Source: Candidatus Aerophobota bacterium (GTDB lineage: Bacteria; Aerophobota; Aerophobia; Aerophobales; B3-G15). From it: a DNA stretch of 10,222 nucleotides. The DNA is taken from assembly GCA_014859225.1 (NCBI GenBank), contig JACUUP010000047.1, positions 1 through 10,222 of the forward strand, written 5' to 3'. A model generated the notes under the pieces. That model did not search any database. It had not been told where the DNA came from and worked only from the letters and a program-made list of their open reading frames with translations. Below are positions 6,416-10,222 of this stretch, piece after piece. Both the position numbers and the translations under genes were made by a program. How positions within the stretch are numbered: the stretch's first letter is position 1; each line of letters opens with the position of its first letter.

Positions 6416-7414
6416 ATGGTTTATCTTCTCTGGCTGCAGGCTGGATGTTGTGGAGCGGAGACTACATCTTTGTTAAACTGTGAACAGCCTGATTTTTTGG
6501 CTTTTCTGGAAGAGTTTGACATAAATTTAATCTGGCATCCTTTTCTTAGCCCGCATAATCAGGGAAAAATATTAGACATTCTGAAAGATTTATCCAGGCA
6601 AAAGAGGAAACTGGACATTCTGGTGGTGGAAGGTGCAATTTATGATGGTCCTGAGGGAACTGGAAAATATGACCTTTTTTGCGGGATGCCTTTCAAGGAA
6701 TGGATAGTTAATCTGGCAAAGCTGACGAGATATCTGGTGGCTGTTGGAACCTGTGCCTGTTTTGGAGGAATCGGGGCAAGTGGAAAAAATTTAATGGAAG
6801 CTACAGGACTTCAGTTTTTTAGAGAAAAGAAGGGAGGGTTTTTGGGAGAGGACTACAGGTCAAAGGAAAATTTACCCGTGATTAATATCGCTGGCTGCCC
6901 TGCCCATCCTGACTGGATTACAGAATCCCTGGTTAGCCTTGCAAAAGATGAGATGAGAAGTTGCGACCTTGATGATTTTCAAAGACCACGCATTTTTTAC
7001 GAGAAATTAGCCCATCATGCCTGCCCTCGAAATGAGTATTATGAGTTTAAGGCATCGGCGCAATGTTATTCTCAGCAGGGCTGTCTCTTTGAAAATCTTG
7101 GGTGTAAAGGCACACAGTGTGAATCTGATTGTAACGAGCGACTGTGGCTGACTCGGACCGGTAGTTGCACCCGGGGAGGATTTCCCTGCATCTCCTGCAC
7201 TTCACCCCGTTTTCCCGATGGTTTTTTACCCTTCTTTGAGACATTAAAAATAGGTAACATACCCACCACCCTGCCCCTTGATGTGCCCAAAGCCTGGTAT
7301 GTTGGAATAAGTGGACTGGCAAAGCTTGCCTGTCCCAAAAGGCTTCTTGTAAACGCCACTTCTTTTAAACCGGTAAAATTAGTTTTTCCAAAAGTAGCTA
7401 AAAATGATAAATGA
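6416..7414 (+). CDS. Group 2 [NiFe]-hydrogenase small subunit, HoxB/HupU-like (H2 sensor)
   Basis: This is the electron-transfer subunit of a cytoplasmic [NiFe] hydrogenase. It has 332 residues and no Tat signal. The whole chain follows the HupU/HoxB and HupS pattern: LWLQAG (5-10), VEGAIYDGPEGTG (71-83), PVINIAGCPAHPDW (154-167), HACPRNEYYEFKAS (201-214) and GCKGTQ (229-234). The proximal cluster should use four Cys; C12, C113 and C161 are present, but the CxxC partner is E15 (CGAE). An extra Cys (C11) precedes C12, and C115 follows C113. The distal cluster has H200, C203, C223 and C230. The medial region has C239, C251, C258 and C261, so a four-Cys cluster is possible. The stop overlaps the large-subunit start by 11 nt. 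The kinase and regulator that follow suggest a hydrogen sensor rather than an energy-yielding enzyme. Related group 2a uptake enzymes remain an alternative. Confidence 0.9.
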   Translation: MVYLLWLQAGCCGAETTSLLNCEQPDFLAFLEEFDINLIWHPFLSPHNQGKILDILKDLSRQKRKLDILVVEGAIYDGPEGTGKYDLFCGMPFKEWIVNLAKLTRYLVAVGTCACFGGIGASGKNLMEATGLQFFREKKGGFLGEDYRSKENLPVINIAGCPAHPDWITESLVSLAKDEMRSCDLDDFQRPRIFYEKLAHHACPRNEYYEFKASAQCYSQQGCLFENLGCKGTQCESDCNERLWLTRTGSCTRGGFPCISCTSPRFPDGFLPFFETLKIGNIPTTLPLDVPKAWYVGISGLAKLACPKRLLVNATSFKPVKLVFPKVAKNDK

Positions 7415-8870
7415 GCTTATTATTAGACCTTTTCCCCGTATAGGAGGTGACCTTGAGATAAAAGTTTCACTTGATGATAGCAAGGTAGTTGACTCTTATT
7501 GTTCAGGGACAGCTTTTAGAGGGTTTGAAAATCTTTTGAAGGGGAAATCTGTTATGGACTGTCTTGGTTTTGTATGTAGAATATGTGGAGTTTGTGGAGT
7601 TTCGCATTCAATTGCTGCCAGCAAAGCTATGAAGAAAATATTTGGTGTAAAAGTGCCCCAGAATGGATATTTGTGCAAAAACATAAGTTTAGCTACGGAG
7701 ATTGTGTTAAATCAGCTCGGTCACTTCTACCTGCTTTTTGCACCCGACCTTACAGATAAAAGGTACTCCTGTCATCCTCTTTATCCTGAGGTGGCAAAGA
7801 GGTTTTCTGCCCTCTCTGGAACATCTTATAAACACTTTATCCATGCCAGGAGAAAGCTTCTTGTCATAATGGGTCTTTTTGCTGGAAAATGGCCCAATAC
7901 TTTAGCAGTTCATCCTGGAGGAGTTACAAAAACTTTAAATAAAAGCGAGTTGATAAGATGTCTTGGAAGTTTAGTAGAGTTTCGGAATTTTTTAGAACAA
8001 AATTTACTTGGATGTGACATTGATGATTGGCTGGAGAAAAAAAATTTAAAAGATATAGAAAGCTTGTGCAGTCAAAATAATTACCACAGCGACCTTGGTA
8101 TATTCGCAAAATTTGGCAAAGAAATAGGTTTACCTTTGCTTGGCAAAAGCACGGGAAAATTTCTATGTTACAGTGGATACGAAAATGCTCAGGGAAAAAG
8201 CCTTTATAAGAGCGGTTTTTACAACAGCGCTATTTATCCTCTGGAGGTTGAGAAAATAACCGAGGAACAAAGTTTTAGTTTTTTTGAAGGGGAAAAGGCT
8301 CATCCCTTTGAAGGTTTTACAGAACCTTTTGTGGAAAAAAAGAAAGCTTATAGCTGGGTAAAATCTCCTCGTTATTCAGGAGAGGTGGTGGAAGTTGGAC
8401 CTCTTTCACGCATGGTGATTAATGAAGATTCTCTAATCAGCGACCTTTTTGAGAAGATGGGCTCAAATGTTTACTCAAGAGTCCTTGCCAGACTACACGA
8501 GGCTATATTCCTTACATCAAAGATAGGTGAGTGGCTCAAGAGGGTGAATCCAAACAAACCTTTCTATAACAAAGTGGGTAACATAAAACGCTCAAAAGGA
8601 GAAGGACTAATAGAGGCAGCAAGGGGTGCTCTTGGTCACTGGATTAAGGTGGAGAAAGGATATGTAAAAAACTATCAAATTATCACCCCCAGCAGCTGGA
8701 ATTTTTCTCCCCGGGACTCCCTGGGAGTTCCCGGTATTTTAGAACAAACTCTTATAGGCACAACTCTCAAAGAACCGACAGAGCCTCTTGAGATTTTCCA
8801 TATAGTAAGGTCATATGACCCTTGTTTTTTCTGCAGCGTTCATGTAAGTAAAGTGAGGAAAAGGAAATGA
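7404..8870 (+). CDS. Group 2 [NiFe]-hydrogenase large subunit, HoxC/HupV-like (H2 sensor)
   Basis: This subunit carries the NiFe(CN)2CO centre where H2 binds. It has 488 residues. The L1 motif is RICGVCGVSH (59-68), with C61 and C64. L2 is DPCFFCSVH (472-480), with C474 and C477. Group 2 signatures are clear: HFYLLFAPD (107-115), AVHPGGVTK (168-176), EAARGALGHW (404-413), with the active-site Arg R407, and SSWNFSPRDSLGVPG (430-444). Three points are odd. RIxGD near the N-terminus reads R12-I-G-G-D, with Gly14 where the proton-transfer Glu is expected. The gas-channel pair looks like V63 and L111, not the Ile/Phe of known regulatory hydrogenases. Only eight residues (VSKVRKRK) follow His480, shorter than a usual cleaved tail. 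No maturation protease gene is in the window. Start ATG 7404 lies within the small-subunit gene, and the stop overlaps the kinase start (ATGA). Confidence 0.92.
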   Translation: MINELIIRPFPRIGGDLEIKVSLDDSKVVDSYCSGTAFRGFENLLKGKSVMDCLGFVCRICGVCGVSHSIAASKAMKKIFGVKVPQNGYLCKNISLATEIVLNQLGHFYLLFAPDLTDKRYSCHPLYPEVAKRFSALSGTSYKHFIHARRKLLVIMGLFAGKWPNTLAVHPGGVTKTLNKSELIRCLGSLVEFRNFLEQNLLGCDIDDWLEKKNLKDIESLCSQNNYHSDLGIFAKFGKEIGLPLLGKSTGKFLCYSGYENAQGKSLYKSGFYNSAIYPLEVEKITEEQSFSFFEGEKAHPFEGFTEPFVEKKKAYSWVKSPRYSGEVVEVGPLSRMVINEDSLISDLFEKMGSNVYSRVLARLHEAIFLTSKIGEWLKRVNPNKPFYNKVGNIKRSKGEGLIEAARGALGHWIKVEKGYVKNYQIITPSSWNFSPRDSLGVPGILEQTLIGTTLKEPTEPLEIFHIVRSYDPCFFCSVHVSKVRKRK

Positions 8871-9760
8871 GCGTAAACAAAACTGATTATTCTTCTGAAA
8901 TTCTTCAAGAAAAGATGTGGATTGAGATAATCCAGAGTATGGAGTACCTGTATGCAGAACTTGCCGACAACCAGGCTCGATTAGAGAAGAAAAACGAAGA
9001 ACTAAAAAAAACTTATGAAGAGCTAAAAAAAGCTTATGAGGAACTTCAAACTCTTCAAGTTCAATTAATTCATTCGGAAAAGTTAGCTTCTATTGGTAGA
9101 TTAGCCGCAGGAGTTGCACATGAGATAAACAATCCTTTAACAGGTATACTCACCTTTGCACATTTGTTACTATTTAATATGCCGGATGATGATAGGCGAA
9201 AAAAAGATGTGGAAGTAATTGTTAAGGAGGCTAAGCGTTGCCGGCTAATCACGCAGAATCTTTTAGATTTTGCAAGACAGAGCGAGCCTAAAAAAACAAA
9301 AGTAGATATAAATATTGTTATAGGAAAAACACTCTCCCTTGTAGAAAATCAATCCTATTTTCAGAATATCAAAATAATAAAAGATTTTAACTTATACCTG
9401 CCCCTTTTACTAATTGATTCAAACCAGATTAAGCAGGTTTTTATGAATGTAATTCTCAATGCTCAGGAGGCTATGCCTCAGGGAGGATTTTTGACCATAG
9501 GCACTGATTTTAGTGAGGATGGAAAGTTTGTGCAAGTTGAATTTATTGATACAGGATGTGGAATATCCGAAAAGAACTTAGGAAAAGTATTTGACCCTTT
9601 TTTCACCACCAAACAGGTGGGAAAAGGAACAGGATTGGGGCTTGCTATAAGCTATGGAATTATAAAAAGTCATGCAGGGGAAATTATTGTACGCAGCAAA
9701 GAAAATAAAGGCACAACCGTTATTATAAGATTGCCCATTAAAAATAAAAAAGAAAGGTGA
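8867..9760 (+). CDS. Soluble histidine kinase of the hydrogen-sensor operon (HoxJ/HupT-like role)
   Basis: This 297-residue sensor kinase would phosphorylate the regulator encoded next. It has no membrane segment and no PAS, GAF or other recognisable input domain. Residues 1-35 are short and helical. Residues 36-70 form a charged coiled coil with a repeated EELKK(T/A)YEEL unit. The HisKA domain has the phospho-accepting H85 in GVAHEINNPLTG. The ATPase domain shows the N-box with N194 and N198, DTGCGI (228-233), the F-box FDPFFTTK (242-249) and GKGTGLGLA (252-260), all intact and NtrB-like. It starts at ATG 8867, overlapping the large-subunit stop, after the strong site GAGGAAAAGGA (8855-8865). 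The overlap argues for equal expression with the hydrogenase, and the kinase probably senses it by direct contact. In HoxJ a PAS domain does this; here the N-terminal helix and coiled coil would have to. The sensor role is an inference from context. Confidence 0.93.
   Translation: MSVNKTDYSSEILQEKMWIEIIQSMEYLYAELADNQARLEKKNEELKKTYEELKKAYEELQTLQVQLIHSEKLASIGRLAAGVAHEINNPLTGILTFAHLLLFNMPDDDRRKKDVEVIVKEAKRCRLITQNLLDFARQSEPKKTKVDINIVIGKTLSLVENQSYFQNIKIIKDFNLYLPLLLIDSNQIKQVFMNVILNAQEAMPQGGFLTIGTDFSEDGKFVQVEFIDTGCGISEKNLGKVFDPFFTTKQVGKGTGLGLAISYGIIKSHAGEIIVRSKENKGTTVIIRLPIKNKKER
9753..9760 (+). promoter_or_regulatory. Ribosome binding site that sets the TTG start of the response regulator
   Basis: AAAGGTGA lies 6 bases before TTG 9767 and overlaps the kinase stop codon (9758-9760). 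No ATG or GTG in the regulator frame lies near the start of the receiver domain, so TTG is the only well placed initiator. Confidence 0.7.
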
Positions 9761-9766
9761 GAGCAC

Positions 9767-10222
9767 TTGTTAGAAAGAGCAAAAGTAGTAGTAATAGATG
9801 ATGAGCCTGTAGTGTGTGAAAGTTGCAAGCGCATTCTTGAGCGGGCAGGCTATCTGGTAGAAACTTTCACAAATAGCAAAGAGGCTCTTGAGAGAGTTAG
9901 TCAGGAGATATTTGATGCAGCCATCGTTGATTTAAAAATGCCTGATATTGACGGTATGGAGCTTCTCAGAAGGATAAAACAGGAATACCCCGAGATTATG
10001 GTGGTAATGATTACCGGTTATTCTACTGTGGATACGGCGGTTCAGGCTATGAAAATGGGAGCTTTTGATTATGTACCCAAACCTTTCACCCCCGATGAGC
10101 TGGAGATTGTAGTGAAAAATGCACTTGAGAAAAAAAGGCTCCTCTTTGAAAACAGGTATCTGCGCACTCAACTTAAGCAAAGGTATGGATTTGGCAATAT
10201 AATAGGTAAGAGCAAAAAGATA
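9767..10222 (+). CDS. NtrC-family response regulator, partial at the right edge (HoxA/HupR-like role)
   Basis: The first 152 codons of a response regulator are present; the gene continues past the window. The receiver domain (about 5-122) has the acidic pair D11-D12, phospho-acceptor D55 in IVDLKMPD, T83 in MITGYS and K105 in PKPF. A helical linker (about 118-140) follows. Then comes FGNIIGKSKKI, the usual opening of the AAA+ sigma54-activation domain of NtrC-type proteins, cut off before the Walker A motif. The start is TTG 9767, giving (M)LERAKVVVIDDEP. It lies 6 nt after the kinase stop, so the two form a cognate pair. By analogy with HoxA and HupR it would activate sigma54 promoters of hydrogenase genes elsewhere in the genome. 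Whether a DNA-binding helix-turn-helix ends the protein cannot be seen. Confidence 0.93.
   Translation, partial: MLERAKVVVIDDEPVVCESCKRILERAGYLVETFTNSKEALERVSQEIFDAAIVDLKMPDIDGMELLRRIKQEYPEIMVVMITGYSTVDTAVQAMKMGAFDYVPKPFTPDELEIVVKNALEKKRLLFENRYLRTQLKQRYGFGNIIGKSKKI

Noticed and set aside
6449-6763. O2-tolerant [4Fe-3S] proximal cluster, suggested by adjacent Cys residues C11 and C12 and by C115.
   Set aside because: The extra Cys positions do not match the two supernumerary Cys of membrane-bound O2-tolerant enzymes: residues 14 and 118 are Ala and Gly, and the normal second Cys is itself missing.
7072-7359. Two open frames on the - strand over the end of the hydrogenase small-subunit gene.
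   Set aside because: They lie wholly inside a gene with clear motifs on the + strand and show no conserved features of their own.
8994-9060. Tandem DNA repeat in the kinase gene (EELKK(T/A)YEEL unit).
   Set aside because: It is a two-copy, imperfect protein-level coiled-coil repeat, not a DNA repeat element.
1-10222. CRISPR arrays, insertion sequences, phage genes or attachment sites.
   Set aside because: No regularly spaced repeats, transposase or integrase motifs, or terminal inverted repeats were seen on either strand.

Overview
The window comes from a bacterial chromosome. It is AT-rich by eye, and its coding is dense with short or overlapping gene junctions. The organism looks like an anaerobe or microaerophile: it carries a cytoplasmic [NiFe]-hydrogenase-type sensor, and its gas-channel residues are of the unprotected kind. 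Phylum cannot be fixed from the sequence. The order dgt-like, dnaG, rpoD is familiar from Clostridia and several uncultured phyla, but that is only a hint.

Region 1 (about 66-5105, + strand) is a housekeeping operon: a zapA-like cell division gene without a usable start codon in its own frame, cvpA-like membrane protein gene, dGTPase-like HD hydrolase, DNA primase (dnaG) and the primary sigma factor (rpoD). The junctions are ATGA or TAATG overlaps or short gaps. A TTGACA-type promoter is possible at 66-93. This is a variant of the macromolecular synthesis operon, joining division, nucleotide control, replication priming and transcription initiation.

Region 2 (5133-6300, - strand) holds serine O-acetyltransferase (cysE), followed 7 nt later by a small gene that I do not recognise. 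Its 3' end converges on rpoD across a 27-nt gap. No hairpin terminator is visible there.

Region 3 (6301-6415) is a compact divergent control region. Two sigma70-like promoters lie back to back, and an inverted repeat straddles the -10 box on the hydrogenase side.

Region 4 (6416-10222, + strand) is the most interesting part. It encodes a group 2 [NiFe]-hydrogenase small subunit and large subunit without a Tat signal, then a soluble histidine kinase, then an NtrC-type response regulator that runs off the window. The genes overlap or nearly touch. The layout matches the H2-sensing HoxB-HoxC-HoxJ-HoxA (HupU-HupV-HupT-HupR) systems. The components are unusual, though. The kinase has a coiled coil where HoxJ has a PAS domain. 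The small subunit has Glu where a proximal-cluster Cys is expected. The large subunit has Gly where the proton-transfer Glu is expected, keeps the Val/Leu gas-channel pair, and ends with only eight residues after the last active-site motif. My inference is a divergent hydrogen-sensing (or redox-sensing) two-component system whose hydrogenase part may be a weak catalyst or a pure sensor.
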